Source of the DNA: Oscillospiraceae bacterium
GTDB lineage: Bacteria; Bacillota; Clostridia; Oscillospirales; Oscillospiraceae
Assembly: GCA_018053145.1 (NCBI GenBank)
Contig: JAGPMA010000005.1
Coordinates: 1 to 64,000 of the forward strand
DNA: 64,000 nt
Reading direction: 5' to 3'
Position 1 is the stretch's first letter; each line of letters begins with the position of its first letter. Made by a program: the position numbers and the translations under genes. The notes beneath the pieces were generated by a model. That model worked only from the letters and a program-made list of their open reading frames with translations, was not told the DNA's origin and made no database searches. Below, piece after piece: positions 50,782-58,688 of the stretch.

Positions 50782-51993
50782 ATGAAAAAACAAACTAAGA
50801 CCATCATAAACATAGCTTTATTGATTGGATTATTGGCTATTATTTTTGCTTGCAGTTACTTTTTGAAATCGTCCTCGATGGTGTTCGTAGTTCTGAAAAA
50901 GGGCGCTATTTACGCGCTTGTCGCAGTTTCAATGAACTTATTGAACGGCTTCACAGGACTGTTTTCACTTGGTCAGGCCGGCTTCATGCTTATTGGCGCA
51001 TATACCTATGCTGTTTTTACAATTCCGGTAGCAGAAAGAATCAATGTATATCAATATTTTGATGGCGGAATTATTCAGTTTACAATGCCGGTAATCCTCG
51101 CGCTTATACTTGCGGGAATTGTGGCGGCGATATTTGCTTTCCTAATTGGCCTACCTGTATTACGTCTAAAAAGCGATTATCTTGCGATTGCAACCTTGGG
51201 CTTTGCCGAAATAATTCGAGCCATTCTTCAGTGGGATAAGCTTGGACCAATCACGAACGGCTCAAACATGCTCAGAAAATTCTCCACGTTCGATTCTATT
51301 ATCAGCAATTGGAGAGTGGATGCACAAGGAAATACAACAATTTTCGGTGAGCTGTGCAAATCAGCAACTTGGCTTCCGACATTTTTATCCACGATGTTGC
51401 CAATCCTTATTGCTGGAATTTGTATTGCGATAATTGTTTTAATAATTAATTCATCATACGGCCGCGCATTCAAATCAATTCGCGATGATGAAGTTGCTGC
51501 ACAGGCCATGGGTATTAATTTGGCTCGCCATAAAATGATGGCATTTTGCACCAGCGCTTTCTTTGCAGGTGTCGGCGGAGCGTTGCTTGCAATGTTTCAG
51601 TCAATGGCTAAAGCGTCCGATTTTAAGTCCGGAATGACCTATGAGATTCTTCTAATCGTTGTTTTAGGCGGCATTGGCTCTGTTACGGGCAGCTGCTTAG
51701 GAGCGTTTCTCTTTGTCGCTGCTTCCGAGTGGTGGCTGCGTGGACTGGATAATGGGCAGTTCCTTGGAATTGTAGCGCCGGGTCTTTTCAGAAATGGCTT
51801 CCGACTTGTTGTGTTTTCATTAATTATCATGTTTGTGGTTCTGTTCTGGCGTAAGGGAATCATGGGCGATAAGGAATTTGATGTTGAGCGCATTATAGCG
51901 GGTGTTAAGAACATACCCACGAGATTCAGACAAATGATTGCGTGGTTCAAGAACCTTGGAAAAAAGAAAGGGGAGGTGAGCGGCAATGACTGA
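50782..51993 (+). CDS. livM: Branched-chain amino acid ABC permease (LivM type)
   Basis: A 403-residue permease. VAVSMNLLNGFTGLFSLGQAGFM is the LivM motif, LRLKSDYLAIATLGFAEIIR and AFKSIRDDEVAAQAMGINLARHK the coupling segments, with a long loop around residue 160-215 and a basic C-terminal tail of about 45 residues (WFKNLGKKKGEVSGND), longer than usual. TAGGTGGTGTGTG precedes the ATG at 50782; an upstream frame overlaps livH. Its stop overlaps the livG start by 8 bases. Confidence 0.93.
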   Translation: MKKQTKTIINIALLIGLLAIIFACSYFLKSSSMVFVVLKKGAIYALVAVSMNLLNGFTGLFSLGQAGFMLIGAYTYAVFTIPVAERINVYQYFDGGIIQFTMPVILALILAGIVAAIFAFLIGLPVLRLKSDYLAIATLGFAEIIRAILQWDKLGPITNGSNMLRKFSTFDSIISNWRVDAQGNTTIFGELCKSATWLPTFLSTMLPILIAGICIAIIVLIINSSYGRAFKSIRDDEVAAQAMGINLARHKMMAFCTSAFFAGVGGALLAMFQSMAKASDFKSGMTYEILLIVVLGGIGSVTGSCLGAFLFVAASEWWLRGLDNGQFLGIVAPGLFRNGFRLVVFSLIIMFVVLFWRKGIMGDKEFDVERIIAGVKNIPTRFRQMIAWFKNLGKKKGEVSGND

Positions 51994-52828
51994 GAATGTA
52001 TTACGCCTTTCCGATATAACCATGCAGTTTGGCGGTGTGGTCGCCGTTAACAACCTGTCCTTAGAAGTAAATAAGGGCGAAATTGTAGCCCTCATTGGCC
52101 CTAATGGAGCCGGAAAAACAACTGCTTTCAACTGCATAACCGGCGTTTACGAGCCAAGTAATGGCCAAGTAGAATTTTATGATGAGTTAATTGTTTCAAA
52201 CCACCCATCGGGAAAAATGAAAAAGCTTTATTCTGGTGAAAACAACGGCAAATACACAAAAGTCGTCAGCAAAACACCGGATAAAATAACTGAGGACGGT
52301 ATTGCGCGTACCTTCCAGAATATCCGACTTTTCGGCAGTCAGACCGTCTTCGAGAATGTTTTGATTGCAAAGCATATGCGTGCCAAACAAAACATGTTTT
52401 CCGCAGCTTTTCGCTTTAACTATAAAGAGGAAGCTCGTATGCGCAGGGAAAGCATGGAGCTTCTAGAGCGTCAGGGCTTGGCTCATCTAAAGGATGAAAA
52501 AGCAGTAAACCTGCCTTACGGTGTTCAGCGCCGTTTGGAAATCGCACGCGCTTTGGCAACCGAGCCGAAGCTTTTGCTCCTTGATGAACCGGCAGCAGGC
52601 ATGAATCCGCAGGAAACACAAGAGTTGACCGACTTTATTAAACAAATCAAAGAAGAAAACAACTTAACAGTATTCATGATTGAGCATCACATGGATCTCG
52701 TTATGAAGATTTCTGACCGCATTTATGTACTAGATTTTGGAAAGCTTATAGCACATGGCACGCCAAGCGAGATTCAGTGCAATAAGCGCGTTATAGACGC
52801 ATATTTGGGGGTGGCCGAGGATGCTTAA
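51986..52828 (+). CDS. livG: Branched-chain amino acid ABC ATPase (LivG type)
   Basis: A 280-residue ABC ATPase: ALIGPNGAGKTTAFNCITG (Walker A), ARTFQNIRLF (Q loop), NLPYGVQRRLEIARALA (signature LPYGVQ, usual for LivG), LLLLDEPAAGMNPQET (Walker B) and VFMIEHHMDLVMKISD (H loop). About 25 residues longer than E. coli LivG owing to an insert after the Walker A domain (HPSGKMKKLYSGENNGKYTK). Coupled to livM and livF by 8-base overlaps. Confidence 0.94.
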   Translation: MTENVLRLSDITMQFGGVVAVNNLSLEVNKGEIVALIGPNGAGKTTAFNCITGVYEPSNGQVEFYDELIVSNHPSGKMKKLYSGENNGKYTKVVSKTPDKITEDGIARTFQNIRLFGSQTVFENVLIAKHMRAKQNMFSAAFRFNYKEEARMRRESMELLERQGLAHLKDEKAVNLPYGVQRRLEIARALATEPKLLLLDEPAAGMNPQETQELTDFIKQIKEENNLTVFMIEHHMDLVMKISDRIYVLDFGKLIAHGTPSEIQCNKRVIDAYLGVAEDA

Positions 52829-53519
52829 GATTGATAACCTAAAGGTCAACTACGGTGGAATTGAAGCGGTAAAGGGAATTTCGTTTGATGTTGAAGAGGG
52901 GAGCATCGTTACGCTCATTGGTGCGAACGGCGCGGGAAAATCGACAACACTGCGTACTATTGCGGGTCTCGTTTCTGCGAGATCCGGAAATGTCACTTTT
53001 ATGGGTGAGAATATAACCGGTAAGCCTGCTCATCAAATCGTCTCTAAGGGAATCACCCTTGTTCCGGAGGGCCGCCGTGTGTTTCCAGACCTTACCGTTT
53101 TGGAGAACCTGAAAATCGGTGCTTATCTACGAAACGACAATTTGGACGAAGACATCCGTTGGGTATATGACCTATTCCCACGCTTGGAGGAGCGTTCTTG
53201 GCAGGCTGCCGGAACACTCTCCGGTGGTGAACAGCAGATGCTCGCCGTTGGCCGTGCGCTTATGAGCCGTCCGAAGCTTATGATGATGGACGAGCCTTCT
53301 CTTGGCTTAGCTCCGCTTGTCGTTAAAGGAATATTTGATATCATTAAGGAAATCAACAAGCAGGGTGTTACAATTCTTCTAATTGAGCAGAACGCGAATA
53401 TGGCACTGCACACAGCAGATATGGGTTACGTTTTGGAAACAGGACGGATAACACTTTCTGGCCCAGGAAAAGAGCTTCTCAAGGATGAGGCTGTTAAAAA
53501 GGCCTATCTCGGAACTTAG
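52821..53519 (+). CDS. livF: Branched-chain amino acid ABC ATPase (LivF type)
   Basis: A 232-residue ABC ATPase: TLIGANGAGKSTTLRTIAG, LVPEGRRVFPDLTVLENL, TLSGGEQQMLAVGRALMS, MMMDEPSLGLAPLVVKGI and LLIEQNANMALHTADMG, all typical for LivF. Completes the livJHMGF operon, followed by a terminator at 53570. Confidence 0.94.
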   Translation: MLKIDNLKVNYGGIEAVKGISFDVEEGSIVTLIGANGAGKSTTLRTIAGLVSARSGNVTFMGENITGKPAHQIVSKGITLVPEGRRVFPDLTVLENLKIGAYLRNDNLDEDIRWVYDLFPRLEERSWQAAGTLSGGEQQMLAVGRALMSRPKLMMMDEPSLGLAPLVVKGIFDIIKEINKQGVTILLIEQNANMALHTADMGYVLETGRITLSGPGKELLKDEAVKKAYLGT

Positions 53520-53569
53520 TTGGAGATTTTGGCTTTCTGTTTCTTAATCTGCAGAATGGTTGATTATTC

Positions 53570-53610
53570 GCAGAGTGTGTCCCGAATTATGGGCTGCACT
53601 CTGCTTTTTA
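53570..53610 (+). terminator. Terminator of the liv operon
   Basis: GCAGAGTG (53570-53577) with CACTCTGC (53597-53604), inner CCC/GGG stem, then TTTTTATA. Confidence 0.82.
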
Positions 53611-53714
53611 TACCAAGGTTAGGTTTAGCCCGCGAATAGACAAAATTGTAATGAGATTGAATAAGCAACCCAGTTATAAATATAAAATAATGTACTTTGA
53701 AAGTGGGGGAAAAC

Positions 53715-54125
53715 GTGGTAGACTATACAAAACAAGCTGTTGAACGCTTTTCCAATGATAAATATGCCGTTAATACAACGGGTATAACAATCGAAAAGGC
53801 CGATATTGATTACGCAAAATGCAGTATGAGAATTGATGAACGACATTTCAACTGTGAAGGAAGTGTAATGGGCGGGGCAATCTTCACGTTGGCAGACTAT
53901 GCCTTTGGGGTTGCGGCTAACAGCGGAAATTTGCAGACTGTTTCATTATCGGGGACAATTAATTTTATGCGTGCAACAAAGGGTCCTGTTCTCTATGCTG
54001 AAGCTAAGTGCATCAAGAGCGGAAGAAGTATTGCTTTTTTTGAGATAACGGTTACTGATGATGCCGGAAACATAATCGCAACTGTTCTGGCCAATGGTTT
54101 TAGAAAGCAAGAAACTGCTTTTTGA
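53715..54125 (+). CDS. PaaI/hotdog-fold thioesterase
   Basis: A 136-residue hotdog-fold acyl-CoA thioesterase. FNCEGSVMGGAIFTLADYAFGVAA is the PaaI-family helix with the GG and the Asp acting as base; SLSGTINFMRATKGPVLYAEAK and GRSIAFFEITVTDDAG are the following strands. Hydrolyses aryl- or acyl-CoA, substrate unknown. GTGGGGG precedes a GTG start at 53715; an upstream in-frame TTG (53697) overlaps the ribosome-binding site. Stands alone between the liv operon and a diguanylate cyclase gene. Confidence 0.85.
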   Translation: MVDYTKQAVERFSNDKYAVNTTGITIEKADIDYAKCSMRIDERHFNCEGSVMGGAIFTLADYAFGVAANSGNLQTVSLSGTINFMRATKGPVLYAEAKCIKSGRSIAFFEITVTDDAGNIIATVLANGFRKQETAF

Positions 54126-54182
54126 AAATAATTATCTCAGTTTGCGACACGGATTTATATTACTGTCAATTTAGGATGTTTT

Positions 54183-55748
54183 ATGAAAAAATACATTGGT
54201 TTATCCATGCGAATATTGATGTTTACGTTATTCTCACGGCTTCAATATGCGTTTGATTGGGTGAGCGTACAAAGTTCAGCAAATTATCGCCATGATTATT
54301 TGCTGGACACTTTTTGGGAAAGATATCATGAGCACATAACTATTGCAGCTGTTTTGCTTACGATTGGCGCTGTCTATGCGGTATATAATCATAGACGTCA
54401 TAAAAGGCAATTCTTGTTGCTTAAAGCGAGTGAGATGGTCCTTCGAAATATAACAAACAATATTAACGGAGGTGTACTTGTTTTAAACCCTCAAAAAGAA
54501 TATCAAATTTCGTATGTTAATGAGGGGTTTCTTAAGCTTTTGGGCTACACTAAAGACGAAATTTACGGCTTAAGCCCTAAAAATTACATTCAGTTCATTC
54601 ATCTCGAGGATCAGATGGAGTTTAAAAAGCTTATTAAGCCTGCAAATTATTTCAAGGAAAGAGAAAATGACTTATCAGTTCAACTTCGAATCAGGAAGAA
54701 GGCCGGCACTTATCTTACAACCTTAGTGAAAGGCTCTTTCGTAATAAATGAACAAGGGAAAAAAGAGCTATTCTGTGTTGTCATGGATATATCGCGTGAG
54801 CGTGCCATGATGGACGAGCTTGAATTCGACAGGGAGCGCCATAAAATTCTCTTGGAGCAATCAGATGAAATTTTATTTGAAATTAACTACAATGAACAGA
54901 CAGTCAAAGTCTCTCAAAAATTTAAAGAGAAATTTGGGTGGAGTCTGCCAAGAAGGTACTGGGGTGACAGAGAACCTGATTTGCTCAATGTGTATTATGA
55001 GGACAGGGCACAATTTGCAAAAGAGCTCACCGAAATTTACGGCGGTAAGCTTGATGGTGAACTAATAACGCGCCTCTGCAAAAAAGATGGAACTCCTTGC
55101 TGGTGTAAAATTATTTACCATCTTATGAAGATTGACGATAATAATATGCGACTTATTGGGAAAATAACCGACATAGACGAGGAAATGAAAGAAAAGCAAG
55201 CGCTCTTACAGAAGGTGCAGATGGATGCTTTGACAGGTCTTTATAACAAGGATGCCTTTAGGGACATATCCACGGAATATCTTGAAAACAATAAGAGTGT
55301 TAATAATGCTGTTGTGTTTTTTGATGTTGATAATTTTAAAGATATTAACGATACGCTGGGACATCCGATGGGAGATAGAGCTCTGCGCGACGTTTCCCAT
55401 AAAATGAAGCTGATTTTCTCTTCAAGAGATATATTAGGGCGTTTTGGAGGCGACGAATTCTGCGTTCTGGTCAAGAATATCAGCGAGAAGGAGCTAAGAA
55501 AAACTCTTGATAGCTTGCTTGAAGAACTTCGGTTGGAATATGGCAGTAGATTTCTTAAGGTCTCGGTATCTGTCAGTATAGGCGCGGTATGTACAGAGGA
55601 GTTTGGGAATGATTTTGAAAAGCTCCTTGAATATGCCGACAAAGCACAATATTATGCAAAGGAAATGGGCAAAAATAGCTACGCTATTTACAATAACGAG
55701 CTTCGACTAAAAGGCTATGAGGGCAGAAAACCAACCTCAGCTGATTAA
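54183..55748 (+). CDS. Membrane PAS-PAS-GGDEF diguanylate cyclase
   Basis: A 521-residue protein making cyclic di-GMP from two GTP. One membrane segment (about 52-68, ITIAAVLLTIGAVYAVY) follows a short N-terminal stretch of 50 residues; most relatives with this juxtamembrane sequence carry a large extracellular sensor, so the sensor seems lost. A PAS domain (about 85-205, GVLVLNPQKEYQISYVN), a second PAS-like domain (about 215-335, with YWGDREPDLLNVYYEDR) and the GGDEF domain (345-510) follow: DALTGLYNKDAF, FFDVDNFKDINDTLGHP and LGRFGGDEFCVLV. The inhibitory RxxD site is absent (SSRD at that position), so feedback inhibition is probably lost. Confidence 0.9.
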   Translation: MKKYIGLSMRILMFTLFSRLQYAFDWVSVQSSANYRHDYLLDTFWERYHEHITIAAVLLTIGAVYAVYNHRRHKRQFLLLKASEMVLRNITNNINGGVLVLNPQKEYQISYVNEGFLKLLGYTKDEIYGLSPKNYIQFIHLEDQMEFKKLIKPANYFKERENDLSVQLRIRKKAGTYLTTLVKGSFVINEQGKKELFCVVMDISRERAMMDELEFDRERHKILLEQSDEILFEINYNEQTVKVSQKFKEKFGWSLPRRYWGDREPDLLNVYYEDRAQFAKELTEIYGGKLDGELITRLCKKDGTPCWCKIIYHLMKIDDNNMRLIGKITDIDEEMKEKQALLQKVQMDALTGLYNKDAFRDISTEYLENNKSVNNAVVFFDVDNFKDINDTLGHPMGDRALRDVSHKMKLIFSSRDILGRFGGDEFCVLVKNISEKELRKTLDSLLEELRLEYGSRFLKVSVSVSIGAVCTEEFGNDFEKLLEYADKAQYYAKEMGKNSYAIYNNELRLKGYEGRKPTSAD

Positions 55749-55764
55749 TAATGGGTAATATATG

Positions 55765-55796
55765 AAAAGGGCAGCTATAGGCTGCTCTTTTGCTGC
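55765..55796. terminator. Terminator between the cyclase and DNA polymerase genes
   Basis: AAAAGGGCAGC (55765-55775) with GCTGCTCTTTT (55781-55791), one G-T pair, TATAG loop. Flanking A and T runs let it serve both converging genes. Confidence 0.8.
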
Positions 55797-55839
55797 TAAA
55801 ATACGATGTCGTCGTTTCTGTGTGCTACATTGAGAAATC

Positions 55840-57081
55840 TCATCTGCCGAGCATTCCCGGCATAACAAGTTCGTGGTCGCGGTAGGCTGGCATATTGACA
55901 TCGCCCATAAGCGATGCGGAATATACAGACCGTTTGCCAAAGCGCCGTCTAATCTCCTCAACACAGTCATAAAGCTTTTCGCTCCGTTCGGTTTTTTCAG
56001 GGTCCGCAAATAGATTTATTTGCTCTGCCTCGTTATTTCCCTGCAGGTTAATCGCCCTTACCGTAATTGCACGTACAGGCAGGCTCCAGTCGTAGTTTTC
56101 ATCAAAAAGGCTGCGCGCCTTTGACGCTATATCGGTGGGATTTGAAGAGGAATAGGGAAGTTTTCCCTGATACTGTTTTGAAGCAAGGCTATTGTCCTTA
56201 ACGAAAAGCTGAACGCCGCAGGCCTTAAGCTCATGTGCCCTAAGCTTGTGACCGATATCTTGAGAAAGCTCAAGCATTACCCGCCAGACATCTTCCTCGT
56301 TTTGCAAGTCGGTAGTGCAGGTTATGCCGTGACCTATGGACTTGATTGGAGAGACAAAATCCTTGCCCATTACCGGCGCTGTGTCCAGTCCGTTTGCGTA
56401 AAGCCAAAGTATGAGACCGTTTTTTCCGAAAATCTGCTGTAAAAATTCCGGTGTAAGCGCGGCCAGATCGCCGATTGTATGAACGCCGTAACGATAAAGC
56501 CTTTTCGTTGTCGCTCTGCCGACGAAAAATAGTTCTGAAGCGGGGAGCGGCCAAACCTGCGCTTTGAAACTCTCCTGAGAAATCTGAGTAATGGCGTCGG
56601 GCTTTTTCATATCTGAGCCGAGCTTTGCAAAGACCTTGTTGAAGGAAACGCCGATACTGACGGTTAGGCCGAGCTCTGATTTTATTGAGTGGCGAATACT
56701 TTCGGCAATATCCATGCCACTGCCGTACATGTTGGCGCTTCCGGTAACATCAAGAAAGCACTCGTCCATACCGTAGGGCTCGACAAAATCGGTGTATCGC
56801 TGATAGATGGAACGAGCCAGCTTGGAATATTTTATATATTGCTCAAAGTGCGGCGAAACCAAAATAAGCTCCGGACAGAGGCGCTGCGCCTCCCAGTTTA
56901 CCATTCCCGTCTTGACCCCCACTTTTTTTGCAAGCTCGGATTTAGCCAGAACAATTCCGTGACGGGTCTCTGTAGAGCCGCAGACAGCCACCGCCTTGCC
57001 CTGAAGCTCGGGGTTGAGCATCATTTCAACCGAGGCATAAAAAGAATTCATATCGCTGTGAAGTATTACTCTTCTGCCCAT
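55840..57081 (-). CDS. dinB: Y-family DNA polymerase (DinB/UmuC-like)
   Basis: A 413-residue translesion polymerase. Catalytic palm motifs: ILHSDMNSFYASVEM (Asp10) and PYGMDECFLDVTGS (Asp-Glu near 106), with SIGVSFNKVFAKLGSDMKKPD and the thumb HhH region LAALTPEFLQQIFGKNG. A beta-clamp-binding motif QINLF begins at residue 354, followed by a tail of about 55 residues, closer to the UvrX/YqjW type of Firmicute Y polymerases than to short DinB. It bypasses damaged bases with low fidelity. GAAGGGAGCG precedes the ATG. Divergent from the XRE-ImmA operon, whose operators cover its promoter. Confidence 0.93.
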   Translation of the reverse strand: MGRRVILHSDMNSFYASVEMMLNPELQGKAVAVCGSTETRHGIVLAKSELAKKVGVKTGMVNWEAQRLCPELILVSPHFEQYIKYSKLARSIYQRYTDFVEPYGMDECFLDVTGSANMYGSGMDIAESIRHSIKSELGLTVSIGVSFNKVFAKLGSDMKKPDAITQISQESFKAQVWPLPASELFFVGRATTKRLYRYGVHTIGDLAALTPEFLQQIFGKNGLILWLYANGLDTAPVMGKDFVSPIKSIGHGITCTTDLQNEEDVWRVMLELSQDIGHKLRAHELKACGVQLFVKDNSLASKQYQGKLPYSSSNPTDIASKARSLFDENYDWSLPVRAITVRAINLQGNNEAEQINLFADPEKTERSEKLYDCVEEIRRRFGKRSVYSASLMGDVNMPAYRDHELVMPGMLGR

Positions 57082-57136
57082 TTTACGCTCCCTTCATGCT
57101 GCTGCTTACGTTACCAAAATTGAAGCAACTTTGCTC

Positions 57137-57165
57137 TTGACATATGCATATCCGGCGAATATAAT
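57137..57165 (+). promoter_or_regulatory. Promoter of the xre-immA operon
   Basis: TTGACA (57137-57142), 17-base spacer, TATAAT (57160-57165): a consensus sigma-A promoter. The predicted start near 57172 touches operator site 1. Confidence 0.8.
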
Positions 57166-57205
57166 ATGCCTATAGTTGCTAACAGTTGCTATCTATTACA
57201 GCACA

Positions 57206-57234
57206 AATATAGCAAATAACCGCAATAATGTCAA
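57206..57234 (-). promoter_or_regulatory. Promoter of the Y-family polymerase gene
   Basis: On the minus strand TTGACA (57234-57229), 17-base spacer, TATATT (57211-57206). Predicted start near 57199, running leftward through operator site 1 and the xre promoter. Confidence 0.8.
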
Positions 57235-57281
57235 GACGAAAACGCAACTAATAGCAACTAACTTTAAGGGAGGCGAGTGTG

Positions 57282-57719
57282 ATGACGGCATTCGGAGAAA
57301 AGCTTGTAGCGCGCAGAGCTGAGCTTGGCTTAAGTCAGGCAGAGCTGAGTGCAAAAGCGGGAATCGGAAAAAGAACCATCACATCATATGAAACAGACGG
57401 AAGAATCCCACAGCCGGCGCAGCTGTATAAGCTTGCAAAGGCACTGGGAGTCACGCCGGAGTATCTAAAAAATGATGATATAACAAATCCGTTTTTCGGC
57501 ATGGAAAGCATGGACTATATCGAAAGTGCAAGGCGCAAATACGGTGCGCGACAAGCCAGGGATGTGGAAGCCCTTTTGCACGATAACACAGCGCTTTTTG
57601 CCGGCGGCGATATCAGCGAGGAAGCCAAGGACGCTTTTTTTCAAGCTGTTATGAAGGCTTATATAGACTGCAAGGAATCCGCAAAAAATACTTACGGACA
57701 GAATAATAAGCAAAAGTAG
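57282..57719 (+). CDS. XRE family repressor-like regulator
   Basis: A 145-residue regulator with an N-terminal XRE helix-turn-helix (KLVARRAELGLSQAELSAKAGI, KRTITSYETDGRIPQPAQL) and a C-terminal region without a recognised domain (ARQARDVEALLHDNTALFAGG). It is followed by an ImmA/IrrE peptidase gene, the arrangement in which the peptidase cleaves or inactivates the repressor (ImmR/ImmA, DdrO/IrrE). Expected to bind the AGTTGC array and hold down both its own operon and the Y polymerase. GGGAGGCGAG precedes the ATG at 57282. Confidence 0.85.
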   Translation: MTAFGEKLVARRAELGLSQAELSAKAGIGKRTITSYETDGRIPQPAQLYKLAKALGVTPEYLKNDDITNPFFGMESMDYIESARRKYGARQARDVEALLHDNTALFAGGDISEEAKDAFFQAVMKAYIDCKESAKNTYGQNNKQK

Positions 57720-57759
57720 TGCTTTTATCTGTCATCAGATGGAGGAGGTGACCTTTATA

Positions 57760-58287
57760 ATGAAAAACGAATTCGTGCTTCGGGAAGTTGACCGAATTAA
57801 AACCGAATATGGCGAAACAGAGCCTGTTAAGCTTGCCGAAGCGATGAAGGTCATCGTGAGGTATGAGCCGATGGGGAATTTCGACGGCTGCTGTAAGGGC
57901 TTTTTCATCTCTCTTTACCGTCAGAAACATATCACAGTCAATTCGAATCTAGCACCGGAGCTGCAGCGTGTTATCTTGATGCACGAGCTTGCCCATTCGA
58001 TTTTGCACTGCGGTAAAGGAACATCCGCTGCCTTCCACGACTTTGCGGTGTTCGATAGTGTAAGCTTCAAGGAATATGAGGCAAATGTTTTTGCGGCCGA
58101 CTATCTTATGAAGGACGAGGACGTTTTGGAGCTTCTAAACGATGATATTTCGTTTTCCGGAGCGGCGGCAAGGCTTGGCGTTCCGCCGGAGATGCTCGAT
58201 TTTAAGTTCAGGCTTATGAAGCGCAGGGGATATGGAATGATTGAACCTCCGCTAATGGCGAAAGGCGATTTTTTGAGGAAGGTCTAA
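57760..58287 (+). CDS. immA: ImmA/IrrE family metallopeptidase
   Basis: A 175-residue zinc peptidase. LMHELAHSILHCG (HExxH at 75-79) and SFKEYEANVFAADYLM (third ligand Glu) are the active-site elements. ImmA/IrrE proteins cleave XRE-family repressors on a damage or quorum signal. GGAGGAGGTGACC precedes the ATG at 57760, 40 bases after the xre stop. The next gene starts 2 bases after its stop. Confidence 0.9.
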   Translation: MKNEFVLREVDRIKTEYGETEPVKLAEAMKVIVRYEPMGNFDGCCKGFFISLYRQKHITVNSNLAPELQRVILMHELAHSILHCGKGTSAAFHDFAVFDSVSFKEYEANVFAADYLMKDEDVLELLNDDISFSGAAARLGVPPEMLDFKFRLMKRRGYGMIEPPLMAKGDFLRKV

Positions 58288-58289
58288 GT

Positions 58290-58571
58290 ATGGAAAATGT
58301 TAAGGTTTATCTTGATGTGTGCGCCTCTTTTGATGCCGAGGGAAGAATGCTGCCCAGAGAGCTTACATGGGAGGACGGAACGATTTATAAAATTGACAGG
58401 GTACTTGACATTCGGCAAGCCGCCGCTATGAAGGCCGGAGGACAGGGTGACCGTTTTACGATTTCCGTGCGCGGTCAGCACAGCTATCTCTACTTTGAGC
58501 GCTGTGCCAATATCGCTGGGAACAACATCGGACGTTGGTTTGTCGAAAGAAAAACTCCCGCAGCTAACTAA
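58290..58571 (+). CDS. Small conserved-looking protein in the xre-immA operon
   Basis: A 93-residue soluble protein, not recognised. It opens NVKVYLDVCASFDAEGRMLP and continues LTWEDGTIYKIDRVLDIRQA, RFTISVRGQHSYLYFERC and IGRWFVERK. The pattern suggests a small beta-rich domain. It is translationally coupled to immA. In Firmicutes small partners such as YolD accompany Y-family polymerases; this one has no YolD motif but its position invites the same idea (inference only). Confidence 0.7.
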   Translation: MENVKVYLDVCASFDAEGRMLPRELTWEDGTIYKIDRVLDIRQAAAMKAGGQGDRFTISVRGQHSYLYFERCANIAGNNIGRWFVERKTPAAN

Positions 58572-58620
58572 TAATTCAAAAGACCGATAGCACGGCTTTT
58601 GGCATAGATTTTAATAAAAT

Positions 58621-58668
58621 AAGCAACAGGTTGACTTGCATTTGCAAATCGACCTGTTGCTTTTGTGT
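58621..58668. terminator. Bidirectional terminator after the xre-immA operon
   Basis: AGCAACAGGT (58622-58631) with ACCTGTTGCT (58652-58661), extended by inner TTGA/TCGA-type pairing, then TTTTGTGTTT. Confidence 0.82.
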
Positions 58669-58688
58669 TTATATACTGCGCAGGTAAA

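Larger units (their letters stand above)
57123..57260. promoter_or_regulatory. AGTTGC operator array between dinB and xre
   Basis: Site 1, AGTTGCTAACAGTTGCTA (57174-57191), and site 2 on the opposite strand (57243-57260; reads AGTTGCTATTAGTTGC in reverse), each hold two AGTTGC elements exactly 10 bp apart. A single inverted element, AAGCAACT, lies at 57123-57130. Site 1 falls between the two predicted transcript starts, site 2 beyond the dinB -35 box, and the single element beyond the xre -35 box. This is a strong candidate operator for the XRE protein. Confidence 0.7.
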
